Assembly (NCBI GenBank): GCA_015698045.1
Contig: BLAL01000193.1
Location: 248,001-312,000 of the forward strand
Length of the DNA stretch: 64,000 nt
Source of the DNA: Rhizophagus clarus
Taxonomy: Eukaryota; Glomeromycota; Glomeromycetes; Glomerales; Glomeraceae
Direction of reading: 5' to 3'
Shown here: positions 1-11,194 of the stretch, in pieces
Layout of the letters: each line of letters starts with the position of its first letter
Position numbering within the stretch: the stretch's first letter is position 1
Position numbers and translations under genes: made by a program
The notes under the pieces: generated by a model
Seen by the model: the letters and a program-made list of their open reading frames with translations, nothing else
Database searches by the model: none
Told to the model about the DNA's origin: nothing

Positions 1-366
1 ACAGTATATAAAAAATCCCTTTTTATTCCATTAATTACCTTTACAATCTTATCCTAGCCGAAAATTTGTTTTTTTATTAATTAATGGATAAATAATAAAA
101 AGTGGTTATATTCATATTTAATGTAAAAAATATTACTAAAATTTGTTTGCAAAACTCTTTGGTTTGGTAACTTGAAAAGTGATGGAGAAATTGTTGTAGA
201 GTAGACAGGAAGAGAAGAGAATATTTATTATCACGGTTTTAAAATTTTTTTTTTTTTGTAATTATGCGTGTAATGCCTAGTGCGATATAATTTTGGTTTG
301 TGAAACAAATAACAAGATTTTTAAAAAAAAAAATTTTTTTTTTTTTTTTTGAGGATCGGCGGATAT
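1..366. repeat. diverged ~400-bp direct repeat, copy 1
   Basis: This stretch is repeated at about 1090-1513 in the same orientation. Shared landmarks, in order, are an ATAAAAAATCCC-like start, a TTAATTAATGGAT block, an AGTAGACAGGAAGAGAA block, TATTATCACGGTTTT, a poly-A/poly-T tract, and GATCGGCGGATAT at the end. The copies differ by scattered substitutions and small indels, so the duplication is not recent. The left edge may lie outside the window. No coding sequence is visible in it. Confidence 0.7.
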
Positions 367-811
367 CTTTGGTTTTTTTGTTCTTAATCCTTCCTTTCCC
401 TCTCATCTTCATCTATATTTCCGTTCATTCTTTATCCCAATCTCTTTCCAGATCAAAAAGATGGCCCTAAATTAAAGAAAATTTTGATTAGTCACATTAT
501 ATAGTGAACTCTAAAAACAACTCCAAAACTCGCCCATGCAAGTACGTTCCAAGAAATCACCAAGTAGAAAATTCTTAAAAAAATTTTACCTATACTCGCT
601 CATTTTTAGGTAACATTCTCCAGTCTATATTCAAAAAAGCTAAATTTCACTAGCTTCCATAGGACAATTTTTTTCTTTGGCTCTTTTTCGGTAAATTTTT
701 TGATTTTTTTATTGACATGATTGAATAAAAATAATATTTAATAATTAAGTAATGGAGAAAGAAGTTTTTATTTATTATTAAAAATTTCTAATGTTTTTTT
801 CTTATTTTAAG

Positions 812-919
812 GACGCACATTCTATTGATCAGAGCTCCACTAATGGTTCAACAATACGAATATCAAAATCCACATGACGTTGATAATAATGTCAATGCCA
901 CTCCTTCGGGTGAGAACTT
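812..919 (+). other. possible orphan exon between the two direct repeats
   Basis: The ~700 bases between the direct repeats hold no long ORF. One exon-like segment stands out: it follows an AG acceptor-like site after a T-rich tract and ends at a GTGAGA donor-like site. One frame is open through it and contains an ATG at 843, giving a peptide starting MVQQYEYQNPHDVDNN. No continuing exon was found before the next repeat, so this may be the stranded first exon of a gene cut off by the repeat, or chance. The product is not recognised. Confidence 0.2.
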
Positions 920-1089
920 TTGAAAGGAAGTTTTCGTTAGCTAACATTCTTCGCATCCAAAATTAAAAAAACTAATAATGATAATTTTTCCTCCTGAGAG
1001 CTCACCTATTACTTAACTAAAAAGAAAAAAAGAAATGAAAAAAAAAATTTTAATTTGTTTCAAATGTGCCCATCTCTTAGAAGCGTTTT

Positions 1090-1513
1090 ACAGTGTATAA
1101 AAAATTCCTTTTTATTTCATTAATTACCCGAGTTTCTTTTTTACAAATCTTAAAATGTTAAATTAACATCCTTGCTGAAAAATCTCGTTTTTTTTATTAA
1201 TTAATGGATTAAATAATAAAAAAAATGGTTAAATTTATATTTAATATAAAAAATATTACTAAAATTGTTTGTAAAACACTTGGTTTAGTAACTTGAAAAG
1301 TGATGGGGAAGTTGATGGGGAGGTTGATGGGGAGTAGACAGGAAGAGAATACTTATTATCACGGTTTTAAAAAAATTTTTTTTTTTGTAATTATGCGTAA
1401 CAATGACGTCTAATGCGATATAATTTGGGTTTGTGAAACTTAAGTAACATGATTTTTAAAAAAAAATTTTTTTTTTTTTTTTTGACTAATTCCGAAGATC
1501 GGCGGATATGTCA
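1090..1513. repeat. diverged ~400-bp direct repeat, copy 2
   Basis: Second copy of the repeat seen at 1-366, same order of landmarks. Its right edge (GATCGGCGGATAT, about 1500-1513) lies immediately next to the last recognisable exon of the neighbouring kinase relic, so this repeat, or the rearrangement that brought it here, seems to have removed the rest of that gene. Confidence 0.7.
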
Positions 1514-2691
1514 TCTGATTGAGGATCTTGCGTAATGCCATATAATTTGATAATACCATCGAATCTACTAAAATACTGTCTATATGATTTTACCTATGAT
1601 TATAAATATACATGTTAATTTAAAACAATAATTATAGTCTGAAAAATATGATATATATATTACCTCATTTAAAAAGTATTTACTTGTGATTTGTGAGTTT
1701 TTAAATTTTTTCAAGATAACGCTTTCATGTTTAATACTTGCTCTATAAATAATACCAAATCCACCTTCTGCTATCGCTTCAGCATTTGTAATTTGAGAAT
1801 AAGGAAACCATTTTATAATTGAATTATATCTATCACCAAATTATTTCTAATAAATTCATATATTTGCAATGAATTAAGTCTTTTATCATTATTATCTATA
1901 TATTTATTATAACTAGCAATATGATAATTATTGGTATTAAGTCCTAGAAGAACATCTATATCATAATTCCCACTAGTGGTATTAGCAATATCAGTGGTGA
2001 TGAATACTACTTTATTACATTTTTTACACTGTGATTTATCTGTGATTCCAAAAATAATATTCGTTGTCAAACAATATCTACATCCAATATATATTATTAA
2101 GCAATTTGAACACAATTTTTGGTGGTCTGATATAAAATTTAGGTGTTTGTCACAAGCCATACAATCACAAGAAACATCCCACCATGGTAAATAAAGAATT
2201 GGAATAGATATCTTTTTCAAAGATGAATCTATCCATCCACAAAAAATTAAATAACAATCTGAACAAAATATACGATTAATATCATTGATTGACTGATAAA
2301 TTAAATTCCCGCATAATTTGCAACTTTCATTAACTTTCATTTCAATATATTTGGGAGATAAAGGAGAAGAAACTATTTGTTTAAAATGTGAAATCTCAGA
2401 AATACATTGAGTAATATTCCCATTTATATGTACATCGACGTATATATTGATATTATCTATATATTCAACATAATGGATTAAACAATTTTTGCAGTACTTT
2501 TGCTCAAATAAAATTGTTTTAAAATATTCATTTCCACAATAAATACAATTATTCTCAATATTATTGAAAGGAATAAATAAAATTGATACGGGACTAGATT
2601 TTAACTTTGGTGTTGGATCTTCATTATATTTGTTATTTGTATGTAGAACTAAAGATTCACTACTAGTAGTATCTGTAGTATTTTCATTCAT
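1513..2691 (-). pseudogene. truncated, frameshifted kinase-like gene with N-terminal cysteine ribbons
   Basis: The 292-residue opening (1813-2691) carries three cysteine-pair modules: CIYC...CKNC near residue 51, CKLC...CSDC near 124, and CDCMAC...CSNC...CRYC...CKKC near 176-223. It aligns along its length with the start of the neighbouring gene at 2775-4971, including a shared NEDPTPKLKSSPV segment. Against that paralog one base is missing just before the kinase N-lobe (about 1815). In the shifted frame the N-lobe continues as AEGGFGIIY and an ILKKF strand, ending at a GAG|GTAAT donor (about 1664). A further exon at about 1515-1585 reads FDGIIKLYGITQDPQ and then runs into the repeat ending at 1513. 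Catalytic loop, activation segment and C-lobe are absent. A cysteine-ribbon-plus-kinase layout is known in glomeromycete kinase families; the function of the ribbon is unknown to me. Almost certainly non-functional as a kinase. Confidence 0.75.
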
Positions 2692-2774
2692 TAAACAACT
2701 AAGATGATATAAATAGTAATTGGGTTAAAACAAATACTGTGTGTTAATTTTAATATCACAATAAATTATTTTAA

Positions 2775-4971
2775 TTACCTTTCAATATCAAAACCAAAAT
2801 CTTTTGAAAGATAACCTAAATAAAAATTAATATAAGCATATTTTTGATCTTTTTTTTTTTTTAAAAAAAAAATAAATATACTAAAATACCATTATTATTT
2901 GAATTTTCAATTTCTAAAGAATAAATATTAAATTATAATAATAAATAATAAAATAATTTATTTTAGAAAAAACAAATATACATACTCGTTATTGTATTTA
3001 ATGAGGTTATAGAAAATTTAGTATATTTAGGATTAGAATAAGGTTTTTTAATAAATTCAGGACCAAGTTCCTTTAATTCTAATAACTTTAATCGTTTTTC
3101 CTCAGCCTCATTAAATTGTTCAACGTGTTTTCCTCTAAATAACCAGAGGTAATAAATTTCATGAATTTCTTTTGCGGAAGGCCTTTTTGTAGGATTAGAA
3201 TCCCAACACCTTTTCATTAAATTAGAAAAACATTCAGGAGTATCATTCGTAATTTCAGGCCTTTCTCCATTAATAATATATAACGTAAGTTCACTTTCAG
3301 TTACGTCATTTTCAAAATTATCAAAAGGTTTACGACCTGATGTGAGTTCCCACATGATCATACCCATACTATATATATCAGATTCTTTTGAATATTTAGC
3401 ACATTTAAGTATTTCTGGTGCAGTATAAGATATTATTCCATATAAATCGTTATTCAACAAAACATCATTCACATGGTGTGTTAATCCTAAGTCTCCAATT
3501 TGCCAATGTTGGTATGAATCAGATTCTGATAAAAATATATTTCCACTATGAAAATCTCGATGTACAAAATTTTTTCCATGAATAACACGAAGTCTAAAAT
3601 GAAGAAATAATAATATACTAATATTAATATTTTATGGAAAATTTCAGAAGGGTATTAATATTTAATTTTACTTTTATTTAGTAATAATACACTCATTATA
3701 TTTTATTATTAACTTTTTTATACCATGAAATATTTGTAAAATTTTCTCGCAGATATTTATGCAAATTTTTACCATTTGCATATTCCATAACTAACATATA
3801 ATCTTTTGATTTGGGATCTTGTGTAATACCATAATATTTAATAATAAAATGTTTGTCGTAACATTGAAAAAGTGATTTTAACTAAATTATATAACATCAT
3901 TTTGTTAATATTAAATAGAATATAATGTTACTGGTGCATAATAGTTACCTCATTTAGAATTGTTTTGACATCTTGCGAATAAAATCTCTTTACAGCAACG
4001 TCCTTATTATTTTCCAACAAAGTTGCTTTATAAACAACACCAAATCCTCCTCTTGCTATTTTTTTAAAATCTCTAATTCGAGAATATGGGATCCATTCCA
4101 CTATTGGTTGAGATTTATTTACAAGCTCTTTTTTAATAAATTTATAGAACCGTACTTGATGTTTATTATTATAATAATGTATAAAACTATCAATTGCATG
4201 ATAATTATTAGTATTAAATCTTGTATAATAAAGAAACTCGTCTATATCATAATTTCCACTGCCAAGATTTGGGATATCAATAACATTAATAGTGTATATT
4301 TTTTTACACTTTTTACATTGTGACCTATCGGTAATTCCGAAAATAATATTTGTCGTTAAACAATATCTACACCCAATATAAGTTGTATAACAATATGAAC
4401 ACGATTTTTGACAATTAGACATAAAATTCAAGATTTTTTCACAAACTATACATTTGTCTCCAGAATCCCACCATGGTAGATAAAGAATTAAAGCAGGTTT
4501 TCTAGTAAGTAAAGACTCTACCCGCCCAGAAGAAATTCGAAAATCAACATAACTAGTTTCTGAATGATTACCCGATTTTCCACTTGTATATTTTTCTATA
4601 AAAGTTTTAATAGTCTTCTCATATCGAGAGAATATTAACGGTAAAACTATTTGTTTAAAATGTAAAATTTTTGAATAATGTTTACCCCATTCTCGTATAT
4701 TTCCCGTACACAAATCTGAATTATGTTCAATGCATTGAGTGCTAATTCTGGCTATATGCACATCTAAGTACGTAGCATGATCATTGGTTGTATCCTTAAT
4801 AAATTTAATTAAACATTCTTCACAATACTTTTGTTTAAATAAAAGTGTCTCGAAATATTTATTCCCACAATAATTACATTCATTATCTTCATTGTTAAAG
4901 GGAATAAATAAAATCGGTACGGGGCTAGATTTTAATTTTGGTGTCGGATCTTCATTATCCGCAATTTCCAT
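2775..4971 (-). CDS. protein kinase-like protein with N-terminal cysteine-ribbon modules (multi-exon)
   Basis: Exon 1 (3949-4971, start MEIADNEDPTPK) has CNYC...CEEC at residues 32-53, a second cluster CIVC...CSYC...CRYC...CKKC near residues 180-230, and then the kinase glycine loop ARGGFGVVY and the beta-3 lysine in VAVKRF. It ends at GAG|GTAACT. Exon 2 (3714-3881) reads KYYGITQDP and a hinge-like LVMEYANG. Exon 3 (2986-3593) has the catalytic loop HRDFHSGN, DLG in place of DFG, and an APE-type TAPEI, then SDIYSMGMIMWELTSGRKPF. Exons 4 (2890-2913) and 5 (2775-2815) give a tail ending in YLSKDFGFDIE. The expected helix of about a dozen residues between WYKK and LRVIHG is not visible in the 120-bp gap between exons 2 and 3, and my exon lengths are out of frame by one base there. 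A small exon may be missed, or the gene may be damaged. It is likely a Ser/Thr or TKL-like kinase; substrate unknown. The neighbour at 1513-2691 is a broken tandem paralog. Confidence 0.72.
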
Positions 4972-4979
4972 TTTATTTT

Positions 4980-6309
4980 AAATTTTGAGAAAGAAAAGTC
5001 TCGATATAACGGAAGAATTAAAATACACTAAATATATTTGATATCAATTTAAAAGAATTCTATAGAATTCTTTGTAACAATTCTAGTCTTCTATGGAAAG
5101 TTTCTTGATCATCATTTTACATGAATTTGGATGATCGCTTCTTTTTTGTTCAAGTTATAATTACAGCAAGTTTACAAATAAAAAAATGATCAACGCATAA
5201 AGACAAATAAAGTTACACAAACTTTTTGGGATTGAACAAAAAAAATTATTGTTGTTTAAAGTATAGTATAATTTCTTTCATTAATAGTGATTGCCAAAAA
5301 TTTTAATTAAATGAATATCCTGATAAAGAACAATTTTGTTTTCTAGCGTTAAATCACCTCCCATCCGGTTAATAATAACCTTGTTTAAATTTATATAAAA
5401 TGTCCGGTTAATATTAACATAATCATATATTAATTATTATTACATTATTAGAAGAAAAACATTATATTACTGAATATTTTTGTACATTCTGTCATTTTAT
5501 CTAATCTGTGACTTGCAAAAGTAAATTCAAAACCGAACTTCAAAAAAGAAGTAAATTGATGATCATTGATATCAAAAGAGAAAAATATTAATGTAAATTT
5601 TAAATAACTATGCCACACTCCTTACCTTCACTATACCAAACTCCCTTACCCTAACCCTAAGTAACTAAATTTACTATGCAAAACTCCCTAAGTAACTCCT
5701 TTTTAACCAATGTTAGATAAGTCATCTTTTGTATCCATATCTCCATTATAAAAATTAGTTAAAGGTTTATCATAAATGTTGTCATAAAATTCAGTAGGAA
5801 CCGAATGCAAAAAATTCTTGAATATCCATCATGAAATAAATGAAAGTTATTATAAAGAGACGAAAGGAAAAAACTAGAAAAAAGTAAAAATGAGAGGAGG
5901 GAAAAAATCAAAAAAGCTTAATATAAGCCACATTTAAAACTATAAACAGCGATCTAAATTCCATCTGGTTAACAAAATTAGGGTTCTTAGTAAGGGTCGA
6001 TCATTGATTGAGTCAATCAATTAATCTTTTCAGCTTTGATCAAAATTGAACTAATTTTGATTGATATTTGATCGATTCAATTTGCCCATATTGTATGAAT
6101 GTGCTTAATAAATAAAATAAATAATAGTATAGTGCCCGTACAATATCAACATTATTATCCAGACCAAAATGACCATCATGATTACTTTTCAGATTCTAAT
6201 TATTAGATTAATGTTTGTTGGTATCAGTACAGCATAAAATGATAGTCCTAACAGGGCTGAAAAATGGTATTAAATTTATTGTCAAAATATATCATAACAG
6301 TATATTAAT
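4980..6309. other. AT-rich stretch without a recognisable gene
   Basis: No ORF with a recognisable product on either strand. It contains the putative upstream region of the minus-strand kinase gene and a short CCCTAACCCTAA run at about 5649-5660, which is too short to call telomeric. Confidence 0.6.
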
Positions 6310-6949
6310 CCCTATAAAAAATAAATGTCTGGAAAATATCTACAAAAATATCCAGAATTTGTCCAGAATAATTCTGGCATGTTTGGAAAATATCCATTCT
6401 TTTTGGTATAAATCTGAAACTTAAAAATTTGACAAGTTCAAATTTTGTCCAGAATTTATCCAATATTTGTTCAGTATAAATTTTTGGACAAATTTGGACA
6501 GTTAAACCTAGACAAATTCCGGACATGAAAATTTCAGGACAAAATTCTGGATGTTATTTCCAAAGAAGGGGGGTCGTTAAAGCGGGGTAGAATTGGCCGG
6601 AATTACGGCATTAAGAAATTATGGATGTGACAAATAATATATGTGATAAATATGTTTTTACTAACTGAAAAAATTTGTCTCCGGAATACTTAGCTTAGTA
6701 AAAATGAAGAATGAAGGATGCGACTCTGTGTGACAATTATTTTTACTATGATCACGTGATTCTACCCGCTTTTAACGGTCCCCCAAAAAGGAGGTTAAAT
6801 AAAAAAATGCAAAACGCACGAAACTGGCATTCATAATCTTCTTTGTCATACTAATTAAATTTGCAGAGCAGGCAAAAATACCATATATTTATGACATAAA
6901 AATTGGACAATTTTTCTGGACATTTTCTGGATACTTATTTTTTATAGGG
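6310..6949. mobile_element. non-autonomous CACTA (CMC)-like element, 640 bp
   Basis: It begins CCCTATAAAAAATAAATGTC and ends with the inverted form ...TTATTTTTTATAGGG. It is flanked on both sides by AAT, consistent with a 3-bp target duplication. Inside both ends the motif TGTCYGGA/TCCRGACA recurs many times, a subterminal-repeat pattern. A CCCTA end fits the CMCWR terminal rule of EnSpm/CACTA elements, which also make 3-bp duplications; the superfamily call is inferred from this. There is no transposase; the two short overlapping ORFs inside are read from the repeats. Related copies are at 57681-59727 and 63881 onward. Confidence 0.72.
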
Positions 6950-7245
6950 AATAATTATTTCATAATGTACAAATCACAAAAATATTATCTAAACTAGCCG
7001 ACGCATAGAACTCCAATTCAGTGTTGTAACACGGGCATTGTCCGCAGCATTTTTTAATTTCCATGTAGGACTCCAGAAACTGTGAAAACTCACTATTAAC
7101 TTTATCCAGTTTAAATAAAAAAAAACATTACCAAACTTACCAGTAATTTTAAACGCTCTTAATATGTATTACCGAAATAAAATACCCATTTAATTCTTAT
7201 TTAAACAGTGATATATTTTTATTTATTAATCAGCTTTATATTATT

Positions 7246-7449
7246 CATCAGGAGTTGTATTTTTTATAGAGTCTATGTAATGTCCATAATTCTATGTATA
7301 TCCAATATAAATTTATTATATAAATTTTTATAAATCTGTAGTCTATATAAATGATCTATTTATTTTTCATATGAACATAAAAATATTGTAGATATTTTGT
7401 ATAAAATTTATGTAAATATAAAATTAGTTAAATATAAATTTATATGTAA
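7246..7449. repeat. exact direct repeat A, copy 1 (204 bp)
   Basis: Begins CATCAGGAGTTGTATTTTTT. By eye it is identical over 204 bases to 7661-7864. The motif GGAGTTGTATT also occurs inverted at about 10722-10740 (AATACAACTCCCGATG), which suggests that block A begins at the end of an older terminal-inverted-repeat element. AT-rich, no coding capacity. Confidence 0.8.
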
Positions 7450-7660
7450 AATTAAGTTTCAAAAACTTGTACATTTATAAGAATATAGTGACTGTTTGCT
7501 AGAGCTTCGAACCAGATAACCCTAATGCTGTTATAGGGTTATCCGTTTCAAAAAAATTGTATCCGAATACCCTGTGTCAGTTAGTAACGGATAAATCCGA
7601 ATGAAAATTATAAGGTATTCTAGGCTTACAGGCGCAGCAATTATACATACTTATTTATTA
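7449..7660. repeat. exact direct repeat B, copy 1 (212 bp)
   Basis: Begins AAATTAAGTTTCAAAAACTT and contains a small palindromic core with AACCCTAATGC and ATAGGGTTATCC. By eye it is identical over 212 bases to 8227-8438. It directly joins repeat A on both sides here. Confidence 0.8.
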
Positions 7661-7864
7661 CATCAGGAGTTGTATTTTTTATAGAGTCTATGTAATGTCC
7701 ATAATTCTATGTATATCCAATATAAATTTATTATATAAATTTTTATAAATCTGTAGTCTATATAAATGATCTATTTATTTTTCATATGAACATAAAAATA
7801 TTGTAGATATTTTGTATAAAATTTATGTAAATATAAAATTAGTTAAATATAAATTTATATGTAA
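7661..7864. repeat. exact direct repeat A, copy 2
   Basis: Second 204-bp copy of block A. Unlike copy 1 it is followed by 362 bp of unique sequence (7865-8226) before block B recurs. The order A-B-A-C-B is what a tandem duplication of A-C-B would leave after loss of C from the first copy. Confidence 0.8.
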
Positions 7865-8226
7865 TTTATAGTCAAGTAATATCCATGTAAATATTTTAAA
7901 TAAAATTATACAGATACAAATCTATTTGAATATGAATTCATGCATAATATATAATCAAATAAATATTATGCAAATATTTCATATACTAATTATATATATA
8001 CGAAATTTGATGTATATTTTATATAAAAGTTTCATAAAGATTTGTATGGAATTATTAATTTTTAAATAAGTATAAATTACTATAATCGTTCAAATGTAAA
8101 ATATAATGTATATATTTGTACATAGTTACTTTAAAATTATCATGATTTGCAATCAATATTAGCGACTAGTGGTTTTTTTCAATAACCTTAATATTTTTTT
8201 ATCTCTTCTATATGGATACTCTTATT

Positions 8227-8438
8227 AAATTAAGTTTCAAAAACTTGTACATTTATAAGAATATAGTGACTGTTTGCTAGAGCTTCGAACCAGATAACCC
8301 TAATGCTGTTATAGGGTTATCCGTTTCAAAAAAATTGTATCCGAATACCCTGTGTCAGTTAGTAACGGATAAATCCGAATGAAAATTATAAGGTATTCTA
8401 GGCTTACAGGCGCAGCAATTATACATACTTATTTATTA
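8227..8438. repeat. exact direct repeat B, copy 2
   Basis: Second 212-bp copy of block B, followed by unique AT-rich sequence. Identity with 7449-7660 by eye implies a young event or an assembly duplication. Confidence 0.8.
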
Positions 8439-11190
8439 TAATTAATTTAAATAAATTTATATTTATTACATTTTCACTCGCTAAATAATGTATCTTAGTA
8501 ACAATTTTTAGAAGAGTTAAAAGCTTTAAGAAGCTTAAATTGTCCTTATTAACATTTAAATAACATTTAAGCTATAAACTATTATTAAACCTAGGGTATC
8601 CGAAAGTATAATCCGGATAATCCTATATAAAAAAAATCAATATTATAAAAACAATCCGGATATATAGGCTAATAGGATAAATCCTAGAGTATTCTAGTTA
8701 CATTACCCGTTAAGGAAAGCTCTACTGCTTGCCGTATCTTATCTAATCACGTGTCAATTCGTACAACATAAACGTCTATTTTTCCAACACATCTTCCCAC
8801 TTTTGATCTCGTTGTATTGTTTTCTTCATCTTTAACAACTAACATTCATTCTTAAAACAATGTTTTTTTTGCCACTCATTTTGGAGTATTTCTTTATAAA
8901 TAAACTTTTTTATATCATATAAAAAATTTTTAAACTTTTCTATTTCGTATTTATACTTTTTTAAACTTATTTTTACATTCCTTTATAAAAAAAAAACTTC
9001 TTTGTCTATAAAACCAAAAATGAATTTTCCCATTAAAAAAATTTTTTTTTATTTTCTTTTAAACTGTGAAAGAAAAAAAAAACTTTTATAAAATGGTATG
9101 TTTTTTATCAATAAACTATTTTAAGTACTATAAACTGCGGATGAATAGAATTTATTTTGATTATTAACTTCAGAATAAGGTGAGAGTTGTAGAGAATTAG
9201 GAAATAGAGACTATAAACTTTACTAATTTTCCTATTTTTTTTTACCCAGAATCTCAAATTCTTTGAATTGTTATACTTTGAAGATTGGGAATGAACTCAT
9301 GGTAAGGATTAGGGATCAAATAAATAGGAAACATTAGTAACTGAAGACTTTATAACACTCCTTTATTTTCTTCTTATATTTCTCTCTCAGATGGCGTTGG
9401 ATTTTGGAACAGAAAAGTAGGATTGGGAATTCGTCAAACCATTGAAAATAAAAAAAGTAAGCTTCATCATGAAACCTACTTTATTTTATATATTTTCTAT
9501 TAAGCATTAACTAGTGTTTCTTAATTTTTTTTGTAAATCCGAGTTATTGGAATCAACAAAGAAAGTAAGTTTATTGTAAAACTTTATTTGTATTTTTTTA
9601 TTAAAGAAATATTAACTAGTATTTTGCTAATATTTCTTCCTTTTTTATAGATCCGCAAGTTTTGATAGTCTTTTCCCAGTTTTTAATTTGTTTTTCTCAG
9701 AAATGTATATTCTTGTGCAGTTGTGAATCATCCATGCTGAGATTTATATTTCTTAATAGTGATCGCATAACAAATGCCTGAACGATTACTGTGAACTTTC
9801 TTTTTTGGTATGTATTCAATTTTCTGTTTCTATGTGTGTAGTAGCTAATTTCTTTGTAATATTTCTTGCATCTCTATCTGTTGTTTGACATTATATAAGT
9901 AGATGAAAGCCAACAATCACGTTGATAAGCACATGGGATATAGAAAATTAGATAGATACAGTGTTTTGATATGGAAATCAGATAAATATTGCAGGTCTGT
10001 GATCATTTTAATTGATTTATTAACTGCAATAAGTTTTTTTTAAAAATGTCCATATATGATGAAAATAAATGGAAACTGTATCTTTATGATAATGACAGTC
10101 TACGGAAAACACGAAAAATATAAACTAATGAGGAAATTAATACTGGGGACTTAGTTATGAACTATACTCCTTCCAAGACAATTATGGGGTATGTTGATAT
10201 TATTAGTGCAGGTTGCAAAATTATTTTTGATTGATACTTTGTTTGATTTCTTTAATCTTAGAAGGTATACCATACCACGTGTATCATATGACATATAAGG
10301 CATATTTGGCCAAAGATTTGTGAAGTTGTAAAACGACTTGTGTAAAGTCCGGTATGGCGTTTGTAGATATTATATTATCATGAAACTGTTTATATGTAAA
10401 TTGGACTAGCAAAGCAGGTCGGAGAGTGATAGTAATCTAATGTATATCATTAGATAATTCGTTAGTAAGATTTAGAATGTATTTATGCAATAATTTAAAA
10501 TGAAAGCTTTATTTGCAAATTAACAAATAATATTAAATGTAATATTTATTTAAAAAATACATAGACTTTATTTGAATTTTAAATAAAAATTCTATATAAT
10601 TCTATATAAATTTACTTTACATGTAAGATCAGGTTTACGTAAAATCCATGTTGGGTATTTAAAACTATGTAGAATAGTGTATATAAATTTTACATAGATT
10701 TTTCATATAAATCTACATAGAATACAACTCCCGATGTTCCCATTTCATATAATAACGATTTGGCATTTATAATCGACTTAAACAATAACAGTTTTTGATT
10801 TTTTATAATATTTACCGGCAACCGTCGTATGTTGTTTCCGGTCCTGACCGTGTTCCGTATCCGTTGTCTGTTCAGAAAGTGTCTCGAATATATGTCATAT
10901 GGACGTGCGGGTATTTCACAAGTGTTTGTTTTGTTTCATTAATAAAAGTATTATTCAGCAAAAAATTTTCCAGATTTTACTATAACAAAATGAATTATTG
11001 TCATGTTGAAAATTATTTTCGAAAATAGTAAATACATTAATATACAAAGATATATGACAAATATTTATATGACGTGCCAATAATGGGGACATGTGATTTA
11101 TATAATGTCCGAAGAATGTCCGGGACATAATAAGTGCAGGACACACGAACAGTCCGGCCCCGTCCCGACGTCTCGTCCGTTGTCCCTATC
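8439..11190. other. long non-coding AT-rich stretch
   Basis: No convincing gene on either strand. There are poly-T tracts around 8990-9080. Around 10620-10740 lies a stretch rich in ATGTAGA/TCTACAT-type words that ends in AATACAACTCCCGATG, the inverted counterpart of the block A terminus. Two short GC-richer patches at about 10815-10900 and 11095-11190 (with GTCCGGCCCCGTCCCGACG) could be remains of a mobile element, but no paired ends were found. Confidence 0.5.
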
Positions 11191-11194
11191 TCCA

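Noticed and set aside
5649..5660. CCCTAACCCTAA, telomere-like
   Set aside because: Only two units, inside an irregular stretch with no longer tandem run; not evidence of a telomere.
6215..6526. ORFs of 69-73 codons on both strands
   Set aside because: Fall within or across the edge of the CACTA-like element and are read from its subterminal repeats.
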